Shown one piece after another: positions 32,084 through 41,612 of a stretch of 64,000 bases of DNA (its first letter is position 1; every line of letters begins with the position of its first letter). The DNA comes from Saccharothrix sp. NRRL B-16348. GTDB lineage: Bacteria; Actinomycetota; Actinomycetes; Mycobacteriales; Pseudonocardiaceae. The stretch lies in NCBI RefSeq assembly GCF_001280085.1, contig NZ_LGED01000258.1:12029-76028 (forward strand), in the 5' to 3' direction. The translations under genes were made by a program, and so were the position numbers. The notes below the pieces were generated by a model. It did no database searches. It was not told where the DNA came from and worked only from the letters and a program-made list of their open reading frames with translations.

Positions 32084-33669
32084 CTACAGTGAACGGCGCC
32101 TCCGCGTCGACGAGCGCGTCGACGCGTCTGCTCGTGGGGGGACGCATCCACTCCCCGACCTCCCCGGACGCCACCGCGATGGCCGTCACCGACGGCACCG
32201 TGGTGTGGCTCGGCCAGGACGCCGCCGGCCGCGCCCTGCACCCCGACGCCGAGGTCGTCGACCTGGGCGGCGCGTTCGTCGCCCCCGCGTTCGTCGACGC
32301 CCACGTGCACGCCACGTCCGCCGGGCTGCTGCTCACCGGCCTCGACCTCACCGGCTGCCGCTCCCTGGCCGAGCTGCTCGACGCGGTGCGCGGCGCCGAC
32401 GGGCCCCTGGTGTGGGGGCACGGCTGGGACGAGACCCGCTGGCCGGAGAACCGGCCGCCCAGCCGCGCCGAACTCGACGACGCCGCCCGCGGCGCCCGCG
32501 TCTACCTGTCCCGCATCGACGTGCACTCCGCCCTGGTGTCCACCGCGCTGGTCGACCTCGCCCCGGACGCCCGCGGCGCCGACGGCTGGAGCCCCGACGG
32601 GCCGCTGTCGCGCGCCGCGCACCACCACGTGCGCCGTGCCGCGAAGGACGCCATCCCCGTCGAACGCCGCCGTGCCGCCCAACGCGCGTTCCTGGAGCAC
32701 GCCGCGTCGCGCGGGATCGCGTCGGTGCACGAATGCGCCGGACCCGACATCTCCGGCGTCGACGACCTCGCCGACCTGCTCGCCACCGACCTGCTCGACG
32801 TCGCCGGCTACTGGGGCGGCCTCGGCCCGGTCGACCTGCCCGTGCGCGGCCTGGCCGGTGACCTGTTCGTCGACGGGGCGCTCGGTTCCCGCACCGCCGC
32901 CCTGTGCGAGCCCTACGCCGACGCCGACACCACCGGCGCCCTCTACCTCGACGCCGACGCCATCGCCGACCACCTCGTCGCCTGCACCCGCGCCGGCCTG
33001 CAAGGCGGGTTCCACGTCATCGGCGACGCCGCCGTCACCGCCGTCGTCGACGGCTTCGCCCGCGCCGCCGACATCGTCGGCGTGCCCGCCCTGGCCGCCC
33101 GCAGGCACCGCCTCGAACACCTCGAGATGATCACCGCCGAGCAGGCCGCCCGGCTCGGCTCCTGGGGTGTCGTCGCCTCCGTGCAACCCCAGTTCGACCA
33201 CGAGTGGGGCGGCCCCGACGGCATGTACGCCCGACGCCTCGGCGTCGACCGCGGCACCGCGCTCAACCCGTTCTCCCGCCTCGCCGCCGCCGGCATGATC
33301 CTCGCCCTCGGCTCCGACGCCCCCGTCACCGCCGTCGACCCGTGGGCCACGATCAAGGCCGCCGTCCACCACCGCACCGACGGCCACGGCCTCTCCCCGC
33401 GCGCCGCGTTCAACGCCCACACCCGCGGCGGGTGGCGCGCCGCCGGCGTCGACGACGGCGTCACCGGCACCCTCCAGCCCGGCGCCCCCGCCACCTACGC
33501 CGTGTGGGAAGCCGGGGACCTGGAGGTCGCCGCCCCCGACAGCCGCGTGCAGCGCTGGTCCACCGACCCGCGCTCCCGCGTCCCCGCCCTGCCCGCCCTC
33601 GACGGCCCCGTCCCGGTCTGCCTGCGCACCGTCCTGCGCGGCCGCACCGTCTACGAACGGGACGCCTGA
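32080..33669 (+). CDS. YtcJ-like metal-dependent amidohydrolase
   Basis: 529 residues of the amidohydrolase-3 (YtcJ) group. The metal-binding HxH is His75-x-His77 in DAHVHAT; GHGWDETRWPE, FVDGALGSRTAAL, HRLEHLEMI and ALGSDAPV (C-terminal metal Asp) are family hallmarks. It hydrolyses a C-N bond of an unidentified substrate. It overlaps kdd by 4 bases and lies before kamD, so it must belong to the lysine route. The standard pathway has no amidohydrolase; a role in opening the six-membered lactam that 5-amino-3-oxohexanoate could form is my hypothesis. Start is GTG 32080. Confidence 0.88.
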   Translation: MTTVNGASASTSASTRLLVGGRIHSPTSPDATAMAVTDGTVVWLGQDAAGRALHPDAEVVDLGGAFVAPAFVDAHVHATSAGLLLTGLDLTGCRSLAELLDAVRGADGPLVWGHGWDETRWPENRPPSRAELDDAARGARVYLSRIDVHSALVSTALVDLAPDARGADGWSPDGPLSRAAHHHVRRAAKDAIPVERRRAAQRAFLEHAASRGIASVHECAGPDISGVDDLADLLATDLLDVAGYWGGLGPVDLPVRGLAGDLFVDGALGSRTAALCEPYADADTTGALYLDADAIADHLVACTRAGLQGGFHVIGDAAVTAVVDGFARAADIVGVPALAARRHRLEHLEMITAEQAARLGSWGVVASVQPQFDHEWGGPDGMYARRLGVDRGTALNPFSRLAAAGMILALGSDAPVTAVDPWATIKAAVHHRTDGHGLSPRAAFNAHTRGGWRAAGVDDGVTGTLQPGAPATYAVWEAGDLEVAAPDSRVQRWSTDPRSRVPALPALDGPVPVCLRTVLRGRTVYERDA

Positions 33670-33728
33670 GTGACGGTCATCGGCGGCACCACGACGCTCG
33701 GCGACGGCCGACGGGAACAGGAGTGAAG

Positions 33729-35297
33729 ATGGCGTTGCTCGACCTCGACCCGAAGGTGGTCGCCACGGCGCGGGAACTCGCCGCACGGGCCGCCGAACCG
33801 GTGGTGGCGCTGGCCAAGGCCCACACCACGGTGGCGGTCGAGCGCGCCACGCTCCGCCTCGCCGGCATCACCGGCGCCGACACCACCCACCGCGCCGGCG
33901 ACGTCCCCTGGGTCAACCGGGTCGTCGACACCGTCCGCGAGCACTGCGGCCTCGAACACGGCGTCGCCCTGCCCGTCTTCCACGCCCTGCGCGAACACGA
34001 CCTCGGCACCCTCACCGAGCTGGCCGAAGCCACCGCCGCCGGGCAGGTCCGCTACACCCTCCCCACCGGCCGCGACCGCGAACGGGCCCGCAAAGCCGCC
34101 ACCGCCGCCGTCACCAGAGGCCTGCGCACCGTCGACCGCAACCGCGCCCACCGCGACAAGCTCGTCGCGAAACTCGGCGACCCGCCCCGACGACCCTGGA
34201 TCTACCTCATCGTCGCCACCGGCGACATCGACGAGGACGTCGTCCAGGCCCGCAACGCCGCCCGCGCCGGCGCCGACATCATCGCCGTCATCCGCTCCAC
34301 CGGCCAGTCCCTGCTCGACTACGTCCCCGAAGGCGCCACCCACCACGGCTTCGCCGGCACCTACGCCACCCAGGAGAACTTCCGCATCATGCGCGCCGCC
34401 CTGGACGACGTCTCGAAAGAGGTCGGCCGGTACGTGCGGCTCACCAACTACGCCTCCGGGCTGTGCATGCCCGAGATCGCCGTCCTCGCCGGCCTGCAAC
34501 GCCTCGACATGATGCTCAACGACTCCATGTACGGCATCCTGTTCCGCGACATCAACCCCATCCGCACCTTCGTCGACCAGCGGTTCTCCCGCCAGGTCCA
34601 CGCCCGCGCCGGCATCGTCATCAACACCGGCGAGGACAACTACCTCACCACCGCCGACGCCATCGACGCCGCCCACACCGTCACCGTCTCCCAACTGCTC
34701 AACGAGCACTTCGCCCACGAAGCCGGCCTGCCCGACCACCTCCTCGGCCTCGGCCACGCCTTCGAGATCAACCCCGCCGTGCCCGAGTCGTTCCGCCTCG
34801 AACTCGCCCACGCCCTGCTCGCCCGCGAACTGTTCCCCGACGCGCCGCTCAAGTGGATGCCACCCACCAAGCACATGACCGGCGACGTGTTCCACGGCTA
34901 CCTGCTCGACGGGTTCTTCACCCTCGCCGGCCTGCTCACCGGCCAGTCCATCCTGCTCGTCGGCATGATGACCGAAGCCGTCGTCACCCCGTTCCTGTCC
35001 GACCGCGACCTCGCCCTGCGCAACGTCCGCTACGTCCTCGACGCCGCCGGCGGCCTGCGCGACGACTTCCGGCCCGCACCCGACGGCCTCATCGTGAAAC
35101 GCGCCCACCAAGTCCTCGGCGAAGCCGTCGACCTGCTCGCCCGCATCGTCGACGACGGCCTCCTCGACGCCATCGCCGACGGCACCTTCGGCCTCATGAA
35201 ACGCCCCGCCACCGGCGGCAAAGGCGCCGACGGCGTCATCACCAAAGCCGACGACTACCTCAACCCGGCCGCGGACCTGCTGGAGGCACACCCGTGA
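33729..35297 (+). CDS. kamD: Beta-lysine 5,6-aminomutase alpha subunit
   Basis: 522 residues, close to the family's usual ~516. With KamE it moves the terminal amino group of beta-lysine (or D-lysine) from C6 to C5, using adenosylcobalamin and PLP (EC 5.4.3.3). Recognisable segments: [58 protein letters not shown] (20 residues), [17 protein letters not shown] and [23 protein letters not shown] 33729 has AGGAG 5 bases upstream, 59 bases after the amidohydrolase. KamE overlaps its stop by 4 bases. Confidence 0.96.
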   Translation: MALLDLDPKVVATARELAARAAEPVVALAKAHTTVAVERATLRLAGITGADTTHRAGDVPWVNRVVDTVREHCGLEHGVALPVFHALREHDLGTLTELAEATAAGQVRYTLPTGRDRERARKAATAAVTRGLRTVDRNRAHRDKLVAKLGDPPRRPWIYLIVATGDIDEDVVQARNAARAGADIIAVIRSTGQSLLDYVPEGATHHGFAGTYATQENFRIMRAALDDVSKEVGRYVRLTNYASGLCMPEIAVLAGLQRLDMMLNDSMYGILFRDINPIRTFVDQRFSRQVHARAGIVINTGEDNYLTTADAIDAAHTVTVSQLLNEHFAHEAGLPDHLLGLGHAFEINPAVPESFRLELAHALLARELFPDAPLKWMPPTKHMTGDVFHGYLLDGFFTLAGLLTGQSILLVGMMTEAVVTPFLSDRDLALRNVRYVLDAAGGLRDDFRPAPDGLIVKRAHQVLGEAVDLLARIVDDGLLDAIADGTFGLMKRPATGGKGADGVITKADDYLNPAADLLEAHP

Positions 35298-36085
35298 CAC
35301 GCCACGTCCGCCCCTACGGCGACACCACCGGCGACGGCATGGTGCAGACCTCGTTCACCCTGCCCGTCCCCGCCGGACCCCACGCCGACGGCGCCGCACA
35401 ACAACTCGCCAACAAGATGGGCATCGACCCCGCCATGGTCGTGCACTCCCACCCCATCGGCGACGACTTCACCTTCTTCGTCGTCTACGGCTCCGTCCGC
35501 CACATCGTCGACCTCGACGACGTCCGCGTCGTCGAACGCGAATACCCCCTCCTGCCACCCGCCGAGATCAACACCACCGTCAAGAAACTCCTGCGCCGCA
35601 AACTCGTCGTCGTCGGCGCCTGCATCGGCACCGACGCCCACACCGTCGGCATCGACGCCATCCTCAACATCAAAGGCTTCGCCGGCGAGAAAGGCCTCGA
35701 GTACTACCGCGAACTCAAGGTCGTGAACCTCGGCGCCCAGGTCTCCGTCCCCGAACTCGTCCGCCGCGCCCGCGCCGAGAAAGCCGACGCCGTCCTCGTC
35801 TCCCAGGTCGTCACCCAACGCGACGCCCACATCCTCAACACCCAGGAGATGTCCGCCGCCTTCCGCGAAGCCATGGGGGAGCGACGCCCCCTGCTCATCG
35901 CCGGCGGACCCCGCTTCGACCCGCTCATGGCCGCCGAACTCGGCGTCGACCGCGTCTTCGGCCGCGGCACCACACCCGGCGAAGTCGCCAGCTACCTCGT
36001 CCACGCCATCCACACCACCAGCGCCGACACCAAAACCACCACCACGGCTGCCGCCGCGCGCGCCGCCCGCAAGGAGAACGCGTGA
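35294..36085 (+). CDS. kamE: Beta-lysine 5,6-aminomutase beta subunit
   Basis: 263 residues. It carries the Rossmann-like B12-binding domain with the base-off motif D-x-H-x-x-G: Asp114-Ala-His116 in [10 protein letters not shown], His116 being the cobalt ligand. The PLP-binding lysine is expected just after, in [18 protein letters not shown] (K-G-F-A-G-x-K). [15 protein letters not shown] and LIAGGPRF complete the fold. The C-terminal 25 residues are a Thr/Ala tail not seen in anaerobe homologues. GTG start inside the kamD stop; overlaps kal by 4 bases. No cobalamin riboswitch is visible upstream of the operon. Confidence 0.96.
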   Translation: MTRHVRPYGDTTGDGMVQTSFTLPVPAGPHADGAAQQLANKMGIDPAMVVHSHPIGDDFTFFVVYGSVRHIVDLDDVRVVEREYPLLPPAEINTTVKKLLRRKLVVVGACIGTDAHTVGIDAILNIKGFAGEKGLEYYRELKVVNLGAQVSVPELVRRARAEKADAVLVSQVVTQRDAHILNTQEMSAAFREAMGERRPLLIAGGPRFDPLMAAELGVDRVFGRGTTPGEVASYLVHAIHTTSADTKTTTTAAAARAARKENA

Positions 36086-36471
36086 GCCTCACCGAAGGAC
36101 ACACCGTCACCCACCGCCGCTACGTGCCCCACTCCCACGCCCACTACGGCGGCAACCTCGTCGACGGCGCCTACACGCTCGGCCTGTTCGGCGACGTCGC
36201 CACCGAACTGCTCATCCGCACCGACGGCGACGAAGGCCTCTTCGCCGCCTACTCCACCGTCGAGTTCCTCGCACCCGTCCACGCCGGCGACGTCCTCGAG
36301 GCCACCGCCACCCTCGTCCGCATCGGCACCCGCTCCCGCGAGATCGCCTTCGAAGCCCGCGTCGTGTGCCGCAGCGCCCCCCACCGGGGCCCCTCCGCCG
36401 CCGACGTCCTCGACCCGCCCGTCGTCGTCACCCGCGCCCGCGGCACCGTCGTCGCCCCCGGACACCCGTAA
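36082..36471 (+). CDS. kal: 3-aminobutyryl-CoA ammonia lyase
   Basis: 129-residue hot-dog-fold enzyme that removes ammonia from L-3-aminobutyryl-CoA to give crotonyl-CoA (EC 4.3.1.14), the last specific step of lysine fermentation. Nearly the whole clostridial signature is present: [20 protein letters not shown] (20 residues), [17 protein letters not shown] and [14 protein letters not shown]. It ends the operon, its GTG start overlapping the kamE stop. Its presence implies that 3-aminobutyryl-CoA is made in the cell, and so that a Kce-type cleavage enzyme exists elsewhere on the genome. Confidence 0.95.
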   Translation: MSLTEGHTVTHRRYVPHSHAHYGGNLVDGAYTLGLFGDVATELLIRTDGDEGLFAAYSTVEFLAPVHAGDVLEATATLVRIGTRSREIAFEARVVCRSAPHRGPSAADVLDPPVVVTRARGTVVAPGHP

Positions 36472-36535
36472 CGCCCATCGTCGTCCGCGGGTGCGGCCCC
36501 GGTCGGTCGCAACCCCGGTCGCGGGGTGCGCGTCG

Positions 36536-36976
36536 TCAGTCGCCGCCGAGCTCCGGGTCCTCGCACACGTCCACCAGGTTCACCCGGTGCTCCCGCCGCA
36601 ACTCCTCCGCCAGCTCCTCCGCGTCCACCCCGAACGCCTCCACCACCCGGAACGACGCCGGCGTCCGCTCCACCCGCGCCGCGTCGGCCAGGTCGTCACG
36701 ACCCGACGCCCGCAACGCCGCCGTCAACCGGGCGTGGTTGTCCGCCTGGGTCCGCTCGTCACGCACCTCACGCACCCGACTGTCACCGCGCAACCCGTCC
36801 GCCACCCGCCGCATCTCCTCGTCGGTGTCGAGCAGCAGCTGCAACACCGTGCAGTTCGGCGTCGGCGTGCCCACGACCTCACGGCCCGGCCCGAACAGCA
36901 CCACCGCCGCGACCCCGCCCGTGACCAACGCCAAGGCCACGGTCAGCAGCAGCGGTCTGCGGAACACGCCCACCAC
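36536..36976 (-). CDS. FtsX extracellular-domain-like membrane-anchored protein
   Basis: 146 residues. One N-terminal helix (about 5-30), then a predicted extracytoplasmic domain with VFL-like core strands and SRVREVRDERTQADNHARL, resembling the ~100-residue ectodomain of FtsX that activates peptidoglycan hydrolases. Two cysteines (NCTVLQ near 42, DVCEDPE near 138) could form a disulfide. It lacks the permease helices of true FtsX. GTG 36976 is the likely start, GTG 36973 also possible. It converges with the lysine operon. A role in cell-wall hydrolase control is inference. Confidence 0.75.
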   Translation of the reverse strand: MVGVFRRPLLLTVALALVTGGVAAVVLFGPGREVVGTPTPNCTVLQLLLDTDEEMRRVADGLRGDSRVREVRDERTQADNHARLTAALRASGRDDLADAARVERTPASFRVVEAFGVDAEELAEELRREHRVNLVDVCEDPELGGD

Positions 36977-37167
36977 CCTGCCACGCCCCGCACCAGCCCT
37001 GCGACCCGACGCGACCCGCCGACCCGCCGACCCGACACGTCGTCACGACACGGCCCGCCGTCGACCTCGGCCTTGCCGGCACCACCCCGTGCCGTCACCC
37101 CGGCACGACACCGCCGTCACCCCGTGCCGTGACGCGCCCGGCCGCCGCCCTCTGCCACTATCGACCC

Positions 37168-37533
37168 GTGATCAGCATCGACCCGGCCTCGCCCGTGCCG
37201 CCCTACGAACAGGTGCGCTCCCAGTTCGCCCGCCGGATCACCGACCGCGACCTGGCCGTCGGCACCCGCCTGCCCACCGTGCGCGCCCTCGCCGCCGACC
37301 TCGGCCTCGCCGTCAACACCGTCGCCCGCGCCTACCGCGAACTCGAGGAAGCCGGCCTCATCGAAACCCGCGGCCGCGCCGGCACCGTCGTCAGCGCCGC
37401 CGGCCAACGCGGCCGCGAACGCGCCCTGCGCGCCGCCCGCGCCTACGCCGCCACCGCCCGCGAACAAGGCCTCACCGTCGACGAAGCCCTCGACATCGTC
37501 CGCGCCGCCCTCACCGACACCCACCACCCGTAG
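37168..37533 (+). CDS. GntR-family regulator, YtrA type
   Basis: 121 residues: a winged helix-turn-helix (PPYEQVRSQFARRITDRDL, LPTVRALAADLGLAVNTVAR) with only a short helical tail, the YtrA pattern of regulators that usually control ABC transporters. GTG 37168 lies about 7 bases after CACTAT (37156-37161), so the mRNA may be leaderless. It is followed after 1 base by a TetR gene in the same direction. No transporter is adjacent. Confidence 0.9.
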   Translation: MISIDPASPVPPYEQVRSQFARRITDRDLAVGTRLPTVRALAADLGLAVNTVARAYRELEEAGLIETRGRAGTVVSAAGQRGRERALRAARAYAATAREQGLTVDEALDIVRAALTDTHHP

Positions 37534-37534
37534 G

Positions 37535-38290
37535 GTGACGCCCGTGGCCACCGAACCCAGCGGCGACCCCGCCCGGACCCTCGCCGTGCTGTGGCGCACC
37601 GGCGGCCGCACCGCCCGCACCGACCTCGGCGTGGACCGCATCGTCGCCGCCGCCGTCACCCTCGCCGACACCGAAGGACTCGCCGCGCTGTCCATGCGCC
37701 GCGTCGCCGACACCCTCGGCGTCGGCACCATGTCCCTCTACACCCACGTCCCCGGCAAAGCCGAACTCCTCGACGCCATGGTCGACGCCGTCCACGGCGA
37801 GACCCCACGCCCCACCGACGTGCCCGGCGGGTGGCGCGAACGGCTCACCCGCATCGCCCACGACAACCGCGACCTGCACCTGCGCCACCCCTGGCTGCTC
37901 CAGGTCCCCGCCACCCGCGCCGTCCTCGGCCCCAACGTCGTCGCCAAGTACGACTACGAACTGCGCGCCGTCGACGGCATCGGCCTCACCGACCTGGAGA
38001 TGGACTCCGTCCTCACCCTCGTCCTGGCGCACGTCCGCGCCTCCGCCCAGGTCACCGTCGACGCCCTCCGCACCCGCGACCGCACCGGCCTCACCGACGA
38101 CCAGTGGTGGCAGGCCGCCGCGCCCCTCCTGGCCCGCGTCCTCGACCCCGCCCGGTTCCCCCTCGCCACCCGGGTCGGCGCCGCCGCGGGAGCCGCCCAC
38201 GGCGCCGCCTACCACGGCGACCACGCGTTCACGTTCGGCCTGGACCGCGTCCTGGACGGCATCCAGGCCCTCGTCGACAGCCGTCAGTAG
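37535..38290 (+). CDS. TetR-family regulator with TetR_C domain
   Basis: 251 residues. The helix-turn-helix is at about 30-75 (VDRIVAAAVTLADTEGL, MRRVADTLGVGTMSLYTHV) and the C-terminal part fits the tetracycline-repressor C-terminal family (WRERLTRIAHDNRDLHLRHPW). It begins 2 bases after the GntR stop; GTG 37535 or GTG 37544 can be the start. No efflux gene is adjacent, so the target is likely elsewhere or the preceding regulator. It overlaps the convergent PspC-like gene by 7 bases. Confidence 0.9.
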   Translation: MTPVATEPSGDPARTLAVLWRTGGRTARTDLGVDRIVAAAVTLADTEGLAALSMRRVADTLGVGTMSLYTHVPGKAELLDAMVDAVHGETPRPTDVPGGWRERLTRIAHDNRDLHLRHPWLLQVPATRAVLGPNVVAKYDYELRAVDGIGLTDLEMDSVLTLVLAHVRASAQVTVDALRTRDRTGLTDDQWWQAAAPLLARVLDPARFPLATRVGAAAGAAHGAAYHGDHAFTFGLDRVLDGIQALVDSRQ

Positions 38291-38469
38291 GGCCGCTTCG
38301 GCATCATCACCCACAACACCAGGTAGATCAGGAACTGCGGCCCCGGCAACAGGCACGACAACACGAACACCCACCGCACCGTGCTCGCCTTCCACCCGTA
38401 CCGGGCCGCCAGCCCCGCACACACACCCGCGATCATCTTCCGGTCCTGAGGCCTGGTCAACGTGGTCAT
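38284..38469 (-). CDS. PspC-domain small membrane protein
   Basis: 61 residues, a stand-alone PspC domain: DRKMIAGVCAGLAARYGW at the N-terminus, then WVFVLSCLLPGPQFLIYLVL as one membrane helix and a short basic end. PspC proteins act in envelope-stress signalling or as anti-toxin-like membrane parts. ATG 38469 is supported by family length. Confidence 0.92.
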   Translation of the reverse strand: MTTLTRPQDRKMIAGVCAGLAARYGWKASTVRWVFVLSCLLPGPQFLIYLVLWVMMPKRPY

Positions 38470-38686
38470 GCCTCCACCATCCCTCCGCAGGAACCACCGG
38501 ACATCGGTGGCAACCCTGAATTCCCACCCCGACCGACCACGAACCAACACCAGGGCAACCTCGACCCGCCCGCCGCGTCCACCCCTCCGTGCCGCGCAGC
38601 TCACCCGACCCGGTGAACGGCGGGGGAGTGACCGACACCACGGCACCCGGTCGGGTGACGGCAGCGGGGCGCGAGGCGCGGGTGGC

Positions 38687-38731
38687 GGTTCGTGACCGGG
38701 CTGCGGGTTCGTGACCGGCGGCTCGTAGGCT
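38687..38731 (+). promoter_or_regulatory. Direct repeat and -10 box upstream of lnt
   Basis: GGTTCGTGACCGG occurs at 38687-38699 and 38706-38718, 19 bases apart. TAGGCT (38726-38731) lies 6 bases before the GTG of lnt, indicating a leaderless transcript. The repeats may be regulator sites or a duplicated -35 region. Confidence 0.5.
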
Positions 38732-38737
38732 GATCCG

Positions 38738-40348
38738 GTGGTCGCAGCCCCCGTGACGCCGGATCAACCCGGCGCAGACACGCCCCCCGCCCGCCGCCGG
38801 GACGTGCGCGGCACGCTGCTGCGGGTCCTCCTCGCCGCCGCCGGCGGAGCCGCCGTGTTCCTCAGCTTCCCCCCGCGCACCACCTGGTGGCTGGCGCCCG
38901 TCGGGTTCGCCGTCCTCGGCCTCCTGCTGCACGGGCGCCGCGCCCGCGCCGGGTTCGGCCTCGGCCTGGTGTGGGGGCTGGCGTTCATGGCGCCCCTGCT
39001 GCGCTGGACCGGCGAGTTCGTCGGCCTCATCGCCTGGCTGCCGCTCGCCCTGCTGTGCGCGGCGCTCATCGCCGTCGGCACGGCGGCCATGGCCCTGGTG
39101 TCCCGGCTGCCCGCCGCGCCGCTGTGGATGGCGCTGGTGTGGGTCGCCGACGAGGCCCTGCGCTCCGTCGTGCCCTTCGGCGGCTTCCCCTGGGGCAAGA
39201 TCGCCTTCGGCCAACCCGAGGGCTGGTACCTGCCGCTGGCCACGATCGGCGGAGCGCCCCTGATCGGGTTCGCCGTCGCCCTCACCGGCCTCGGCGCCGC
39301 CCACCTCGTCCGCGACTGGAAGATCGGCGTGCCCGCCCTCGTGCTGCCCGTCGCCGCCGGCATCGCCGCGACCGCCCTCGTGCACACCGACCCCGACCAG
39401 GGCACCGCCACCGTCGCCGCCGTCCAGGGCAACGTCCCCCGCGCCGGCCTCGACTTCAACGCCCAACGCCGCGCCGTCCTCGACAACCACGTCGCCCGCA
39501 CCCTGAAACTCGCCGACGACATCCGCGCCGGCCGCGCCGAACAACCCGACCTGGTCATCTGGCCGGAGAACTCCTCCGACATCGACCCCTTCCGCAACGT
39601 CGACGCCGCCAACCAGATCCGCCGCGCCACCGAGGCCATCCGCGCGCCCATCGCCGTCGGCGCCGTCGTCATCGACCCCGACGACAAGCTGCCCCGCAAC
39701 ACCGTCGTGCTCTACGAACCCGGCGTCGGCCCCACCGACACCTACACCAAACGGCAGCTGCAGCCCTTCGGCGAGACCATGCCCTACCGCGAGTTCTTCC
39801 GGATCTTCACCTCCACCGTCGACCGCGCCGGCACCTTCCAACCCGGCACCGACCCCGAGGGCTTCACCATGGGCCCCGCCAAGGTCGCCATCGACACCTG
39901 CTACGAAGTCGCGTTCGACAGCGTCGTCCGCGACTCGATCACCGAAGGCGCGAACCTCATCGCCATCCCCACCAACAACGCCACCTTCGGCTACACCGAG
40001 ATGACCTACCAGCAACTGGCCATGTCCCGCGTCCGCGCCGTCGAACACGGCAAATCCGTGATCGTCTCCGCCACGAGCGGCGTGTCCGCCATCGTGCGGC
40101 CCGACGGGGCCGTCACCCACCGGACCGGCCTGTTCACCGCCGACGCGCTGGTGGCCACGGTCCCGCTGCGGGGGGAGGCTACGCTGGCCACCCGGCTCGG
40201 CGCATGGCCCGAGTGGGTGATGACCGCTCTGGGCCTGATGGCCGCAGCGATCGCCTTGACAGTGACACGACGACGGACGCGTCCGACTACCCCTGGTGCG
40301 GGAGTCGGCGAGGAGGACACGGATGGCGGACCAGCAGGCGCAGCCTGA
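38738..40348 (+). CDS. lnt: Apolipoprotein N-acyltransferase
   Basis: 536 residues. It adds the third acyl chain to lipoproteins at the outer face of the membrane. Five to six N-terminal helices (about 25-215) precede a nitrilase domain whose triad is Glu277 (WPENSSD), Lys338 ([12 protein letters not shown]) and Cys388 (DTCYEVAF); a final helix lies near 500-520. [11 protein letters not shown] is also conserved. The next gene, a polyprenol-phosphate-mannose synthase, starts 26 bases before its stop. In mycobacteria the two are fused as Ppm1; here they are separate overlapping genes as in corynebacteria. Confidence 0.95.
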   Translation: MVAAPVTPDQPGADTPPARRRDVRGTLLRVLLAAAGGAAVFLSFPPRTTWWLAPVGFAVLGLLLHGRRARAGFGLGLVWGLAFMAPLLRWTGEFVGLIAWLPLALLCAALIAVGTAAMALVSRLPAAPLWMALVWVADEALRSVVPFGGFPWGKIAFGQPEGWYLPLATIGGAPLIGFAVALTGLGAAHLVRDWKIGVPALVLPVAAGIAATALVHTDPDQGTATVAAVQGNVPRAGLDFNAQRRAVLDNHVARTLKLADDIRAGRAEQPDLVIWPENSSDIDPFRNVDAANQIRRATEAIRAPIAVGAVVIDPDDKLPRNTVVLYEPGVGPTDTYTKRQLQPFGETMPYREFFRIFTSTVDRAGTFQPGTDPEGFTMGPAKVAIDTCYEVAFDSVVRDSITEGANLIAIPTNNATFGYTEMTYQQLAMSRVRAVEHGKSVIVSATSGVSAIVRPDGAVTHRTGLFTADALVATVPLRGEATLATRLGAWPEWVMTALGLMAAAIALTVTRRRTRPTTPGAGVGEEDTDGGPAGAA

Positions 40349-41117
40349 CCGCGAGCTCGGGCCGGTGCTGGTGGTGATCCCGACCTACAACGAGCGGGAC
40401 AACATCGGGAAGATCGTGCGACGGCTGCACACCGCGCTGCCGGACGTGCACGCCCTCGTGGTCGACGACGGCAGCCCCGACGGCACAGGACGACTGGCCG
40501 ACGAGATGGCCGCCGCCGACGACCGCGTGCACGTGCTGCACCGCACGGAGAAAGCCGGCCTCGGAGCCGCCTACATCGCCGGGTTCGGCTGGGGCACCGA
40601 CCGCGGCTACCAGGTGCTCGTGGAGATGGACGCCGACGGCTCCCACGCCCCCGAGGACCTGCCCCGCATGCTCGACGCCCTGCGCGACGCGGACCTCGTG
40701 ATCGGCTCCCGCTACGTGCCCGGCGGCACCGTGGTCAACTGGCCCAAGAAGCGCGAGTTCCTCTCCCGCGGCGCCAACCTGTACTCACGGCTCGCCCTGG
40801 GCGCCTCGGTCAAGGACATCACCGCGGGCTTCCGCGCCTACCGCACCGACGTGCTCAGCAACCTCAACCTGCACAACGTCGCCTCGGCCGGCTACTGCTT
40901 CCAGATCGACCTCGCCTGGCGCACGATCGAACTCGGCTACCGGGTCGTCGAAGTGCCCATCACGTTCACCGAGCGTGAGATCGGCGTGTCCAAGATGAGC
41001 GGCGACATCGTCCGCGAAGCGCTGATCCGCGTCACCAAGTGGGGCCTGCGCCGCCGCGGCACCCAGCTGCGCGACCTGCTCTCACCCAAGAAGTCGAAGA
41101 CCCCCAGCAACCGCTGA
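40323..41117 (+). CDS. ppm1: Polyprenol monophosphomannose synthase
   Basis: 264-residue GT2 enzyme that transfers mannose from GDP-mannose to polyprenol phosphate, giving the donor for protein O-mannosylation and lipomannan synthesis. [21 protein letters not shown] (first Asp pair), [12 protein letters not shown] (D-x-D metal site) and the GSRYVPGG and [10 protein letters not shown] segments are those of dolichol-phosphate mannose synthases. No membrane helices, so it likely works with Lnt or another membrane partner. AGGAGG lies 6 bases before the ATG. Followed by a strong terminator. Confidence 0.95.
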   Translation: MADQQAQPDRELGPVLVVIPTYNERDNIGKIVRRLHTALPDVHALVVDDGSPDGTGRLADEMAAADDRVHVLHRTEKAGLGAAYIAGFGWGTDRGYQVLVEMDADGSHAPEDLPRMLDALRDADLVIGSRYVPGGTVVNWPKKREFLSRGANLYSRLALGASVKDITAGFRAYRTDVLSNLNLHNVASAGYCFQIDLAWRTIELGYRVVEVPITFTEREIGVSKMSGDIVREALIRVTKWGLRRRGTQLRDLLSPKKSKTPSNR

Positions 41118-41133
41118 CCACACGCCGTGACGC

Positions 41134-41169
41134 CGAGGGGCCCGCCGGAAAATTCCGGCGGGCCCCTCG
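41134..41169. terminator. Long perfect hairpin between ppm1 and rbpA
   Basis: 17-bp perfect stem CGAGGGGCCCGCCGGAA / TTCCGGCGGGCCCCTCG with a 2-base AA loop, between convergent genes; it can stop transcription from both sides. Confidence 0.9.
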
Positions 41170-41182
41170 CACGTCGACACGA

Positions 41183-41527
41183 TCAGGCGGTGCGGGTGCG
41201 CCGCCCCTTCAGCTCCTCCAGCCGCTCGTCCAGCAGCTCTTCGAGCTCCGGGATCGTGCGCCGCTCCAGGAGCATGTCCCAGTGCGTGCGCGGCGGCTTG
41301 ACCTTCTTCGCCTCCGGCTCGGCGCCGTCGATGATCTTCGACTCCTGGCCGTGGAGGCGGCACTCCCAGGTGTGCGGGATCTCGGCGTCGTCGGAGAACG
41401 GGACCTCGAAGTCGTGGCCCTTGGGGCAGGCGTACCGCACCGACCGGCGCGGGGCGAGGTCGTGATTGCGGTCGGTCTCGTAGCTGACTGCTCCGAGCCG
41501 GCTACCCCGTAGAACGCGGTCGGCCAT
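41183..41527 (-). CDS. rbpA: RNA polymerase-binding protein RbpA
   Basis: 114 residues. RbpA binds the sigma factor and RNA polymerase core and stabilises the open promoter complex in actinobacteria. Seen here: the N-terminal SYETDRNHDLAPR, the core zinc-binding-like C-x-x-G-H (YACPKGHDFEVPF) with WECRLHG, and the C-terminal sigma-interacting helix THWDMLLERRTIPELEELL. The length fits. Upstream is a SigR-type promoter, matching known regulation of rbpA by the disulfide-stress sigma factor in Streptomyces. Confidence 0.97.
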   Translation of the reverse strand: MADRVLRGSRLGAVSYETDRNHDLAPRRSVRYACPKGHDFEVPFSDDAEIPHTWECRLHGQESKIIDGAEPEAKKVKPPRTHWDMLLERRTIPELEELLDERLEELKGRRTRTA

Positions 41528-41582
41528 GGCGGTGTCCTTTCGCTCGGCTCAGGGCCGGGGCCCAGGCTTGTTGCTCACCGAG

Positions 41583-41612
41583 TGCAACGATCGGACTGCT
41601 CCGTTCGTTCCC
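41583..41612 (-). promoter_or_regulatory. SigR-like promoter of rbpA
   Basis: Minus strand: GGGAAC (41612-41607), 18 bases, GTTGCA (41588-41583). The SigR consensus is GGAAY-N18/19-GTT. The predicted start lies about 50 bases before the ATG. Confidence 0.75.

Noticed and set aside
31000..33728. Cobalamin or lysine riboswitch before kdd or kamD
   Set aside because: I could not find B12-box or lysine-riboswitch core sequences in the kdd leader or in the 59-base gap before kamD.
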